Assembly: GCF_000633535.1 (NCBI RefSeq)
Contig: NZ_AYMR01000009.1
Coordinates: 310,001-374,000 of the forward strand
Length of the DNA: 64,000 nt
Source of the DNA: Leifsonia aquatica H1aii
Lineage (GTDB): Bacteria; Actinomycetota; Actinomycetes; Actinomycetales; Microbacteriaceae
Direction: 5' to 3'
This document shows positions 1-6,174 of this stretch, piece after piece (the first letter of the stretch is position 1; every line of letters begins with the position of its first letter). Position numbers and translations under genes: made by a program. The notes under the pieces are model-generated. The model worked only from the letters and a program-made list of their open reading frames with translations, was not told where the DNA came from and made no database searches.

Positions 1-182
1 TGGCGGCCACCGATAGCCCGCTGATCGAGACGGGCGGCCGAGGCGACAAGACCCTGCGCGTCGGCCGCTCCCTCGCCAAGCGACGGCTCGCCCTCGTCGA
101 CGGCCACGTGATCCGGCCGACGCCGGCAGCAATCGAGTTCCGCCGCCTTATCGCGGCCCGACAGAAGATGGGAGTGGCCTGA
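1..182 (+). CDS. Phage protein, C-terminal fragment (5' end outside window)
   Basis: An open frame runs in from the left edge and ends at TGA 180-182, overlapping the next gene's ATG by one base (TGATG). That is typical translational coupling in phage early operons. About 59 residues are visible. They are rich in Arg and Ala and contain the stretch KTLRVGRSLAKRRLALVDG. I do not recognise a family. It is evidently cotranscribed with the Topo VI-A-like gene that follows. Confidence 0.6.
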   Translation, partial: AATDSPLIETGGRGDKTLRVGRSLAKRRLALVDGHVIRPTPAAIEFRRLIAARQKMGVA

Positions 183-1108
183 TGCCCTACATCGCCTACC
201 AGGACTACAACCCGAAGCCCGAGACGGCAGCGCTGATCCGATGGGCCGACGCGGTGGCGCGCGACTACAAGAGTCGCGGGCTCGACCTCACGCTGCGACA
301 GCTCTACTACCAGGGCGTGTCGCAGAACCTCTTCCCGAACAGCGAACGGTCCTACAAGAACCTCGGCAATGCGATCACCATGGGGCGACTCGGGGGCCGA
401 TTCGACTGGGACCTGCTGGAGGACCGTACCCGCAACGCGGGCAACACAGCCTGGTTCGGTCGCGAGATTCCGACGATCCAGTCCCTCATCGAGAAGACCC
501 GCTGGCAGCGGACCCTCGACCCGTGGGCCGGACAGGAACGCCGCATCGAGGTCTGGGTCGAGAAGCAGGCGCTCGAGCAGGTCGCTCAACGCGCCGCGCA
601 GGAGTGGCGCGTCCCCTACCTCGCATGCAAGGGGTATATGAGCGCGTCCGAGATGTGGGACGCGGGCTACAACCGTCTCGGCGACTACATCGCCGAGGGG
701 CACAGCCCGCTCATTCTCCACATCGGCGACCACGACCCGTCCGGCATCGACATGACCCGAGATATCGAGGAGCGCCTCAGCCTCTTCGCGGGCGGCAGCG
801 TCGAGGTGCGTCGCCTCGCGCTGAACTGGGACCAGATCGAGGCTTACAACCCGCCGCCGAACCCCGCGAAGCTCAGCGACTCGCGCGCCAAGGGCTACAT
901 CCAGGAGTACGGCAGCAGTTCTTGGGAGCTGGACGCTCTCCGGCCGGAGCTGCTCATTCAGATCCTCCAGGACGAGATTCGGGGCGAGGTCGATCAGGAG
1001 ATGTGGGACGCGAGGATGGCCGAGGAGGACGCTGCAATCGCCGAGATGAAGCACGTCGCCGATCGCTGGGATGACATCGCCGAGTTCCTCGCCGGAGGTG
1101 CCGAATGA
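182..1108 (+). CDS. Spo11/topoisomerase VI subunit A-like protein (stand-alone)
   Basis: The 308-aa protein has the two hallmarks of the Topo VI A/Spo11 family. A winged-helix segment carries the motif R39-Q-L-Y42-Y43, matching the R(D/E)xYY context of the DNA-cleaving tyrosine. A TOPRIM domain follows, with its acidic residue at E127 (WVEKQ) and the second motif at G182-D-H-D185-P-S-G. Known family members make protein-linked DNA breaks with Mg2+ bound by TOPRIM. Cellular Topo VI also needs a GHKL ATPase B subunit, and none is seen in the prophage part of this window. Such single-subunit relatives (Mini-A) are known from mobile elements. The role here is inferred to be phage DNA replication, recombination or topology. 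The start is fixed by the 1-base overlap with the upstream stop. The stop region overlaps the next gene by 4 bases. Confidence 0.78.
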   Translation: MPYIAYQDYNPKPETAALIRWADAVARDYKSRGLDLTLRQLYYQGVSQNLFPNSERSYKNLGNAITMGRLGGRFDWDLLEDRTRNAGNTAWFGREIPTIQSLIEKTRWQRTLDPWAGQERRIEVWVEKQALEQVAQRAAQEWRVPYLACKGYMSASEMWDAGYNRLGDYIAEGHSPLILHIGDHDPSGIDMTRDIEERLSLFAGGSVEVRRLALNWDQIEAYNPPPNPAKLSDSRAKGYIQEYGSSSWELDALRPELLIQILQDEIRGEVDQEMWDARMAEEDAAIAEMKHVADRWDDIAEFLAGGAE

Positions 1109-1359
1109 AGGACATGAGAGGTGCGGACGTGGAGGTCGGCGACAAGCTCGTCGTTGCGATGCGCGAGGGCAACCTCGCACACCTCCGCATTGCGCGGGTG
1201 ACGGGCTTCGGTTCGCGCGGATCGTACGGCACGCCGGACCCGACGGTGCTCGTCGACTGGCTGGAGGTCGACGGCTGGCGGCCGGCCGGTGGCAGCGGCT
1301 ACATTTTCGCGAAGCGCATGGGCTCCGTGCTCATCCTCGAGAAGGGAGGGGCGGTATGA
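1105..1359 (+). CDS. Small phage protein of unknown function
   Basis: This 84-aa product starts at ATG 1105, overlapping the upstream stop by ATGA, and ends overlapping the next ATG in the same way. The sequence reads as a small beta-rich domain (DVEVGDKLVVAMREG, then TVLVDWLEVDGW), reminiscent of an SH3-like or KOW-like barrel. That is only an impression from the strand pattern. It belongs to the early operon with the Topo VI-A-like and RuvC-like genes. Confidence 0.7.
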   Translation: MKDMRGADVEVGDKLVVAMREGNLAHLRIARVTGFGSRGSYGTPDPTVLVDWLEVDGWRPAGGSGYIFAKRMGSVLILEKGGAV

Positions 1360-1622
1360 GCCTCGTCGACCGCACCAATGAGACCATCGCGCTCAGCTTG
1401 CATCGGCCGATGCTCGATGACTTCCCGCCCTACGCTCCCGTACATCCGGCGTCCCTCGACGTGGACGCCGACAGCGACTCCAGCTTCGACCCGAGTCACT
1501 GGGTGCATGTCGCATTGACGGACGAGGATCACGACAGCGACCGGATCAAGCTCACCTACGAGGAGGCCGGCCTGCTTCACGACCGCCTCGGGCTGATCCT
1601 TGGGCGGGAGGCCGTATCGTGA
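1356..1622 (+). CDS. Small acidic phage protein of unknown function
   Basis: This 88-aa product starts at ATG 1356, sharing ATGA with the previous stop. A longer upstream extension of the frame exists, but it would overlap the previous gene almost completely, so the short form is chosen. The middle is strongly acidic (DVDADSDSSFDPSHW), and the C-terminal half looks helical (TYEEAGLLHDRLGLIL). No family is recognised. It is coupled to the next gene through GTGA. Confidence 0.65.
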   Translation: MSLVDRTNETIALSLHRPMLDDFPPYAPVHPASLDVDADSDSSFDPSHWVHVALTDEDHDSDRIKLTYEEAGLLHDRLGLILGREAVS

Positions 1623-2041
1623 GCGCTTGGCACTACGGCCGCTCCTTCGAGGGTCACTGGATGGAGGACGACTGCCCGTGCCCGCAAGAGCCGTGTGGAC
1701 TCGTCTCGAAGCCCGTGGAGGAGTGCGACCAGCACCCGCTCGGTCGATTCAAGACGATCCGCCAGTCTCACCCCGCGGAGCGCTGCCCCGCGCGCTTCGA
1801 CGGCGCGATCGAGTCCTTCGTCAGGTCCGTGCTCGAGAACGAGTACGCGCAGATCGAAGCAGACTTGCTCGCGATCCCCGGCGTGCACCGTGAGATGACC
1901 CAGGCCGAGGCGCTCGAGTTGGGGCTCGAGGTCTGCTTCCAGCGCTCCAGGGAGCCGTTCCGCTCCGAGTACCGAGGCATCCGCCGGCGCGGCGAGTGGG
2001 TCGTCGACCATCACCCCGAGTGGGGGCCGGTGCGCGGATGA
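1619..2041 (+). CDS. Phage protein with Cys-rich N-terminus, unknown function
   Basis: The 140-aa protein starts at GTG 1619, overlapping the upstream stop as GTGA. Its N-terminal 35 residues contain a Cys cluster (DDCPCPQEPCGL, then ECDQH), which could bind a metal. The rest is charged and probably alpha-helical, with a Trp- and His-containing tail (EWVVDHHPEWG). I do not recognise the family. Its position between coupled early genes suggests expression with the nucleic-acid enzymes on either side. Confidence 0.7.
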   Translation: MSAWHYGRSFEGHWMEDDCPCPQEPCGLVSKPVEECDQHPLGRFKTIRQSHPAERCPARFDGAIESFVRSVLENEYAQIEADLLAIPGVHREMTQAEALELGLEVCFQRSREPFRSEYRGIRRRGEWVVDHHPEWGPVRG

Positions 2042-2508
2042 GCGGCAGGCTTGAGACCTTCCTCGTGCTCGACCCTGGCGGGACGACGGGCTGGTCCACC
2101 TGGCTCCTGCCGGCGGACGGCCCGCTCGAGCCGATCGACCACGGAATGATCCCCGGCGGCCTGCACGGGTTCATCCGGTGGTGGCGAGACATCCACGACT
2201 CGGACCCCGGGTTCGACTTCGTGGTGTCGGAGTCGTTCATCCTCGACGGCCGCACAGCGAAGCCGGACATCACCCCGCTGCACATCGAAGGAGCGCTGGC
2301 CGTGTTCTGCTCGGAGCTGGGGCTGCCGCTCTACTACCAGCGTAACGTCTACAAGGCCCACGCGCCGGACGAGCTGCTCCGACGGCTCGGTTACTACTGG
2401 CCGGGCGCCGGTCATGACCGCGACAGCGCCCGCCACGCCATCGCGTACGCCCTGACCCAGCGGCACATGCCGACCCTCATGGCGATCCACCCGCCGCCTG
2501 CGCGATAG
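2038..2508 (+). CDS. RuvC-like Holliday junction resolvase/nuclease
   Basis: The 156-aa protein has the RuvC/RNase H-fold pattern: a first-strand acid in LVLDPGGTTGW (D12), a second acid in VVSESF (E65) and a C-terminal acidic pair in HDRDSARHAIAYAL (D127 and D129). Proteins of this size and pattern in actinobacteriophages resolve branched DNA during replication and packaging. The start is ATG 2038, coupled to the previous stop as ATGA. The TAG stop at 2506-2508 lies inside a copy of the dispersed palindrome (2505-2516). It is the last plus-strand early gene before the convergent terminator. Confidence 0.82.
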   Translation: MSGRLETFLVLDPGGTTGWSTWLLPADGPLEPIDHGMIPGGLHGFIRWWRDIHDSDPGFDFVVSESFILDGRTAKPDITPLHIEGALAVFCSELGLPLYYQRNVYKAHAPDELLRRLGYYWPGAGHDRDSARHAIAYALTQRHMPTLMAIHPPPAR

Positions 2509-2516
2509 CTGGCAAA
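2505..2516. repeat. Dispersed palindrome copy 1 (ATAGCTGGCAAA)
   Basis: This copy of the prophage-wide TTWGCNNGCWAA-like element overlaps the TAG stop codon of the RuvC-like gene and lies just before the convergent terminator. The same 12 bases recur at 19193-19204. Confidence 0.55.
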
Positions 2517-2519
2517 CGA

Positions 2520-2548
2520 GAAGCCCCCGGCATTGTGCCGGGGGCTTC
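2520..2548. terminator. Bidirectional rho-independent terminator between early and late operons
   Basis: GAAGCCCCCGGCA (2520-2532) pairs perfectly with TGCCGGGGGCTTC (2536-2548), a 13-bp stem with a 3-base loop. A short T-rich stretch (TTCTTCGT) follows on the plus side. It separates the convergent plus-strand early genes from the minus-strand holin gene, so it can stop transcription from both directions. Confidence 0.88.
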
Positions 2549-2566
2549 TTCGTGTTGGTCGGGCGG

Positions 2567-2857
2567 TCAGGCGGACAGGTGCCTCTTGGCGATGAAGCTG
2601 CTGATCGCCAGCAGCAGGGACGCGACGGACGCGACGTACAGCGCCGGCTGGCCGTCGAGGAAGCCGGCGGCGGTCGCGCCGACCGTGCCCACGGCGCCGA
2701 GCCACTTGCCGGTCTCGTAGATCGCGGCGCGGGCCTTCGCGGGGAGCTTCGACTCCACGACGTCGGCCACCGCATCGACGGTGCCGTTCTCGCTGGCGCC
2801 CTCCACGATGTCCTTGAGCTTGTCGATGCCGTCAGGGGTGATTTCGTGCTTGCCCAC
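2567..2857 (-). CDS. Holin-like phage membrane protein
   Basis: The 96-aa product starts at GTG 2857, preceded by AAAGAGAG. A longer in-frame start exists upstream but overlaps the microprotein gene. The N-terminal half is soluble and charged. The C-terminal half has two hydrophobic segments (WLGAVGTVGATAAGFL and LYVASVASLLLAISSFIA) followed by a basic tail (KRH). This two-segment layout fits a small phage holin that permeabilises the membrane so the endolysin can reach the wall. It is the last gene of the late operon, and the endolysin is 1.8 kb upstream in the same transcript. Confidence 0.72.
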   Translation of the reverse strand: MGKHEITPDGIDKLKDIVEGASENGTVDAVADVVESKLPAKARAAIYETGKWLGAVGTVGATAAGFLDGQPALYVASVASLLLAISSFIAKRHLSA

Positions 2858-2868
2858 GCGCTCTCTTT

Positions 2869-2955
2869 CTACTGGCAGGAATCGCACTGCAGTGCGTCCA
2901 TCGGGTCGGTCGGGACGAAGTAACCGCCCGCGGTCTCGTTGCTGTTCTCGTTCAT
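2869..2955 (-). CDS. 28-aa phage microprotein ending in a CDSC motif
   Basis: A short frame from ATG 2955 to TAG 2869 encodes 28 residues. It has an acidic, Asn-rich start, an aromatic centre (GGYFVPTDP) and a Cys pair near the end (LQCDSCQ). It fills the gap between the metallophosphoesterase and the holin with no wasted space, which supports it as a real gene. The two closely spaced Cys residues could bind metal or form a disulfide. No function is known to me. Confidence 0.5.
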   Translation of the reverse strand: MNENSNETAGGYFVPTDPMDALQCDSCQ

Positions 2956-2979
2956 GGCCTCGTAATTCTCTCGCGGTTC

Positions 2980-2990
2980 TGCCCGCTAAT
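2980..2990. repeat. Dispersed palindrome copy 2
   Basis: TGCCCGCTAAT matches the right half of the prophage-wide element. It contains the stop codon (CTA on plus, TAG on minus) of the metallophosphoesterase gene. Confidence 0.5.
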
Positions 2991-4353
2991 CCAGAAATTC
3001 AGCGCTCGCGCGGAACTGCTGGCCCTGGTGGATCGTGAAGCCGTCGATGATCTGCGGCAGCTCGAAGTGGAACTCGCCCGACTCCTTGAAGCGGATCACG
3101 GCGACGCCCTGCTGCCAGTTCTCGAAGACCTCGGCCGAGCGCCCGTCGGCACCGATCGCACCGTTGACGCTGGGGACCGCGCCGTCGACACGGCAGAGGC
3201 AGCCGGGGTTGATCGCCACCGAGCGAATCGGGCCGAGACGGTCGTAGGTCGTCTTGGACTGCGCCTCGAGGCGGTGAGTGTGGCCGAACGCACGCGAGAA
3301 GTGCGGCGTCTCGTTCGTGTACTTCTCGGCCGTCGACCCGGAACTGCGGACCTTCGTGCCGTGCTCACAGCGGAGCTGGTCGTTGACCCACCAGTGCGAC
3401 GTCGGGTAGGCGTCCTTGTAGATGACGTCGAACTCATCCAGGCGCAGCAGGTTCGGCAGACTCATCACCGGCCAGGACTCCGGCATGTTGCCCTTGCGGA
3501 GGCCGAACGCGGAGACGGCGTTGGTTTCGACGAAGTTCTGCATCCGCTTGTCGTGGTTGCCCTCGATCCAGACGACCTTGCCGGGGGTGGCGGAGCGCAG
3601 TTCGGCGGCAAGGAGGGTGGTGCGGTCGATGGCCGGCTGCGTGGTGAGAGCGAATCCGGCCTCCTGTGCCCAGCGTGACTGCGAGGCAAGGTCGATGATG
3701 TCGCCCATGACGACAGTCTGTGCCGGCCGCTCGGCAGCGACGATCTGCAGGAAGATGTCGATGGCCGCCTCGTCGTGGAACGGCTCCAGGGAGCCGTCGT
3801 CGAGCCGACGGAAGCCGATCTGCGTGTCGGCCGCGAGCACCGCGGTCTTCCACTGTCCCCCGAGCGCCGTCGACCGCGGCTTGGGTGCCTTCACCTTGAG
3901 CGCAGGACCGCGGTCGATCGGCTGCCAGGCAGGGCCTGCCGTGGCCTCCGGCTTGCGGGTGGCCGAGAAGCGATTGGCGTACAGCGTCTTGGTCACCTGG
4001 TTCTTGGTGTGCTGATTCCACACCGAGTGCCCGAACGAGTAGGTGAACTGCTCCGGGTCGTGGCCGTCCTTGCGGAGCTTGTCGAGCCACCAGCTCAGCG
4101 GCAGGATGCGGTTGTAGACGACCTCGTAGGTGAGGTTGCCCTTCTCGTCCTGCCCGAACACGTCGCGCACCGGCTGGTCGTCGGCAGCTTCGGCGGCCTC
4201 CGCTTCCTGCGCCCGGAGCCGGTTGCGGTACTTCGAGATGGTGGCCTGGGCCACGTCCCACTTGAGTGCGAGGGCGGCCTGGGGGGCGTCTCCGCGCAGG
4301 TCGTCCAGGAACTCCTGGTTGTTGAGCAGGTCGATGGCCCTGGGGTCGTGCAA
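2986..4353 (-). CDS. Calcineurin-like metallophosphoesterase with N-terminal HTH
   Basis: The 455-aa protein begins with an HTH-like segment (residues about 20-50, ending ATISKYRNRL), then a linker. A calcineurin-like phosphoesterase domain follows, with the ordered motifs ADTQIG, VMGDIIDLA, EGNHDKR and FGHTHR. The first metal motif is D-T-Q, where the classical family has D-x-H; such variants are seen in phage members. The family hydrolyses phosphodiesters or monoesters, often of nucleic acids, with two metal ions. The gene sits in the lysis end of the late operon, an odd place for a DNA enzyme. The TAG stop is inside palindrome copy 2, and the region just upstream of the start contains palindrome copy 3. 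Confidence 0.82.
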   Translation of the reverse strand: MHDPRAIDLLNNQEFLDDLRGDAPQAALALKWDVAQATISKYRNRLRAQEAEAAEAADDQPVRDVFGQDEKGNLTYEVVYNRILPLSWWLDKLRKDGHDPEQFTYSFGHSVWNQHTKNQVTKTLYANRFSATRKPEATAGPAWQPIDRGPALKVKAPKPRSTALGGQWKTAVLAADTQIGFRRLDDGSLEPFHDEAAIDIFLQIVAAERPAQTVVMGDIIDLASQSRWAQEAGFALTTQPAIDRTTLLAAELRSATPGKVVWIEGNHDKRMQNFVETNAVSAFGLRKGNMPESWPVMSLPNLLRLDEFDVIYKDAYPTSHWWVNDQLRCEHGTKVRSSGSTAEKYTNETPHFSRAFGHTHRLEAQSKTTYDRLGPIRSVAINPGCLCRVDGAVPSVNGAIGADGRSAEVFENWQQGVAVIRFKESGEFHFELPQIIDGFTIHQGQQFRASAEFLD

Positions 4354-4368
4354 GCTGGTCCTCCTGAG

Positions 4369-4380
4369 TTAGCCGGCTAC
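4369..4380. repeat. Dispersed palindrome copy 3 (TTAGCCGGCTAC)
   Basis: A near-perfect palindrome in the gap between two minus-strand genes. It contains the TAG stop (CTA at 4377-4379) of the membrane protein gene and lies just upstream of the phosphoesterase start. Confidence 0.6.
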
Positions 4381-4703
4381 TTGGCGATCGCGGATGCGAG
4401 CTGCGACAGCGTGACGAACAGGCCGACGCCGGTTCCGCACGCGGCGAGGATCGCGGCGATGCCGCCTACGACGACGTACCAGGGAGCGCGTGGGCGCTCC
4501 CTGGACTCGATGACGGTGAGGCGCGTCTTCACGCCCTCGATTTCGGTGCGGTTGGTGACGTTCTCGGCGCGCACGTCGTCGACGGCCTTGACCTGCTCGG
4601 CCTTGAAGTCGGTGAACGCCTGCAAGATGTTGCGCTGCCCTTCCTGAACCACGCCGATTGCGACGGCGAGGCCGGTGAAGTCCTTGGGAGTCTCGTCGCC
4701 CAC
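4377..4703 (-). CDS. Phage membrane protein with C-terminal transmembrane segment (second holin or holin partner)
   Basis: The 108-aa product starts at GTG 4703, one base after the endolysin stop, so it is translationally coupled. The N-terminal 70 residues are hydrophilic with coiled-coil character (ILQAFTDFKAEQVKAVDD and following). A hydrophobic segment follows near the C-terminus (VVVGGIAAILAACGTGVGLF). Small membrane proteins directly behind an endolysin usually act in lysis. The layout could also fit a spanin-like or anti-holin role, and the sequence does not decide. Confidence 0.65.
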   Translation of the reverse strand: MGDETPKDFTGLAVAIGVVQEGQRNILQAFTDFKAEQVKAVDDVRAENVTNRTEIEGVKTRLTVIESRERPRAPWYVVVGGIAAILAACGTGVGLFVTLSQLASAIAK

Positions 4704-4704
4704 G

Positions 4705-5544
4705 TCAGAGACCGAGGGCCTTCCAGGTCTTGTCGCCCACGATCCCGTCGACGTAGAGGCCGGCGCGACGCTGGAACTCCCGCACCGCGGCGTCCGTGTT
4801 CGAGCCGAAGTCACCGTCGAGCACGAGGTTGCCAGCGTAGAGCGGGTAGACGGTCTTGAGTCGGGTCTGCAGGTCCTTGACGTCCTGACCCTTCGAGCCC
4901 TTCTTGATCTGCGGGCGACCAGAGGCGGTGGGCGCGGGGTTCGCGACCGCCGGTGCACCGCCGAGGGCGGCCTCGGACTTCGGGCCAAAGAGGCCGTCGA
5001 CCGTGAGGCCGTTCTTGCTCTGGAAGTCGCGTAGGGCGGCAACCGTGGTGGCGCCGATCTTGTCGTCGACGGCGAGCTTGTAGCCCTTGGCGTTGAGCTT
5101 GGTCTGCACCCCGGCGCCGTAGCCGGGCGTGATGGTGGAGCCAACGATGACCGTGCGGACCCAGTGCCAGCTCTCGCCGGACGACTTGCCCTGCACGTTG
5201 TCGAAGCCGAAGCGGGCGGCGTTCTTGTCGAGCCACGCTTTGACGCCGGCGCCCATGTAGACGTCGACGGCGCAGCCGAGGCCGTGGTTGGAGAAGCCGG
5301 GGGTCGCGGCGACGGGGCCGCCCGCCTTCGCGCGACGGTCGGCCTCCCGCTGTCCGGCGAGGTCGCGGTAGCAGGACGGTACGCCGTCGTCTGCCGCGGG
5401 GCGGAGCGTGATGCCGTCCGAGGCTGCAGCCGCCACCATCGCGGCCCACTGGGCAGCCGTCTGCCGCTCGAGCACCTGCCCGGGTGCGCCGTTAGCCGCC
5501 TGCACCAGTTCGGATGCGGGAATCTGTCCGTTCGCGTACGTCAC
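4705..5544 (-). CDS. Endolysin: M15 (VanY-type) peptidase with two peptidoglycan-binding domains
   Basis: The 279-aa protein has an N-terminal M15B D-Ala-D-Ala carboxypeptidase/endopeptidase domain. It shows the zinc motif SNHGLGCAVD (H87, D94) and the later H127 in SWHW. Two PG_binding_1 repeats follow at about residues 141-195 and 215-277, each with the repeat-end signature DGLFGPKS or DGIVGDKT. It should cut peptide cross-links in peptidoglycan at the end of infection. The start is GTG 5544, preceded by GGAAGGA at good spacing; the open frame extends further upstream, but that part is shadow. There is no signal peptide, so release needs a holin. Confidence 0.9.
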   Translation of the reverse strand: MTYANGQIPASELVQAANGAPGQVLERQTAAQWAAMVAAAASDGITLRPAADDGVPSCYRDLAGQREADRRAKAGGPVAATPGFSNHGLGCAVDVYMGAGVKAWLDKNAARFGFDNVQGKSSGESWHWVRTVIVGSTITPGYGAGVQTKLNAKGYKLAVDDKIGATTVAALRDFQSKNGLTVDGLFGPKSEAALGGAPAVANPAPTASGRPQIKKGSKGQDVKDLQTRLKTVYPLYAGNLVLDGDFGSNTDAAVREFQRRAGLYVDGIVGDKTWKALGL

Positions 5545-5599
5545 GAGTATCCTTCCGTCACCAGGGAGTCTACAGCGCACTCCCAGGAAACGCCCAGAA

Positions 5600-6148
5600 T
5601 CAGAGCTTGACGATGTACGAGACGGTCGCGTAGGGCGGCATGTTGTTGTGTGCCTTGCCGCCGCCGGCCGCATCCGTGGAGATGCCCTGTGGGTAGGCAC
5701 TGGAGCCGCCGTCGCTCGAGTAGTCCCGCCGGATGCCGGGGGAGCCGTTGTTGGCGGACACGTTCTGCTTGTGTGCGTGGGAGGGCATCTCGTCGACAGT
5801 GAGGACGTGACTCTCCTCGCCGCCCGTGAGCCCGGGCTTGTTGTAGGTGAGGTTGTTGACGTCGATGCCGAGCGGGAAGCGCTTGACGAGGTTCGGTACC
5901 CGGAAGGAGGCGCCGGAGCCGCCGTGCGCGTATCCGATCGCGGCGAAAAGCTTCGGGTAGTCGGCGGTGGCGTACTGCTTCCCGTCGCAGAGGAGGTAGC
6001 CGACAGGCGCGGTCGCGCCACCGTACGCCAGGACGGAGCCGGAGGGGACGGCGGCCGAATCGATGGCGGCCTGGACAGACTGCGCGAAGACCGAGAAGAG
6101 GTCCTTGAGCTTGCCGATGCGACCGGAGGTGGGTACTGCGATGCCCAT
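5600..6148 (-). CDS. Tail-collar-domain minor tail protein
   Basis: The 182-aa protein has a short helical N-terminus and then a phage tail collar domain: LAYGGATAPVGYLLCDG, FRVPNLVKRFPLG, and the terminal MPPYATVSYIVKL typical of collar/microcystin-dependent-protein-like proteins. In tail fibres this domain sits near the distal tip and helps host binding. The start ATG 6148 directly follows GGAGCCCGCTAA, which combines the ribosome site with a copy of the dispersed palindrome. It is the last of the five minor tail genes. Confidence 0.85.
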   Translation of the reverse strand: MGIAVPTSGRIGKLKDLFSVFAQSVQAAIDSAAVPSGSVLAYGGATAPVGYLLCDGKQYATADYPKLFAAIGYAHGGSGASFRVPNLVKRFPLGIDVNNLTYNKPGLTGGEESHVLTVDEMPSHAHKQNVSANNGSPGIRRDYSSDGGSSAYPQGISTDAAGGGKAHNNMPPYATVSYIVKL

Positions 6149-6160
6149 TTAGCGGGCTCC
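6148..6160. repeat. Dispersed palindrome copy 4, merged with a ribosome binding site
   Basis: On the minus strand the sequence GGAGCCCGCTAAATG joins the Shine-Dalgarno GGAG, one half of the palindrome and the ATG of the collar-domain gene. A protein bound here would cover the translation start region. Confidence 0.5.
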
Positions 6161-6174
6161 TTTCGTGGCGTTGA

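Noticed and set aside
11-24. ATAGCCCGCTGA as a further palindrome copy
   Set aside because: The right half departs from the motif (GCTGA) and it lies in coding sequence without a boundary; too weak to count.
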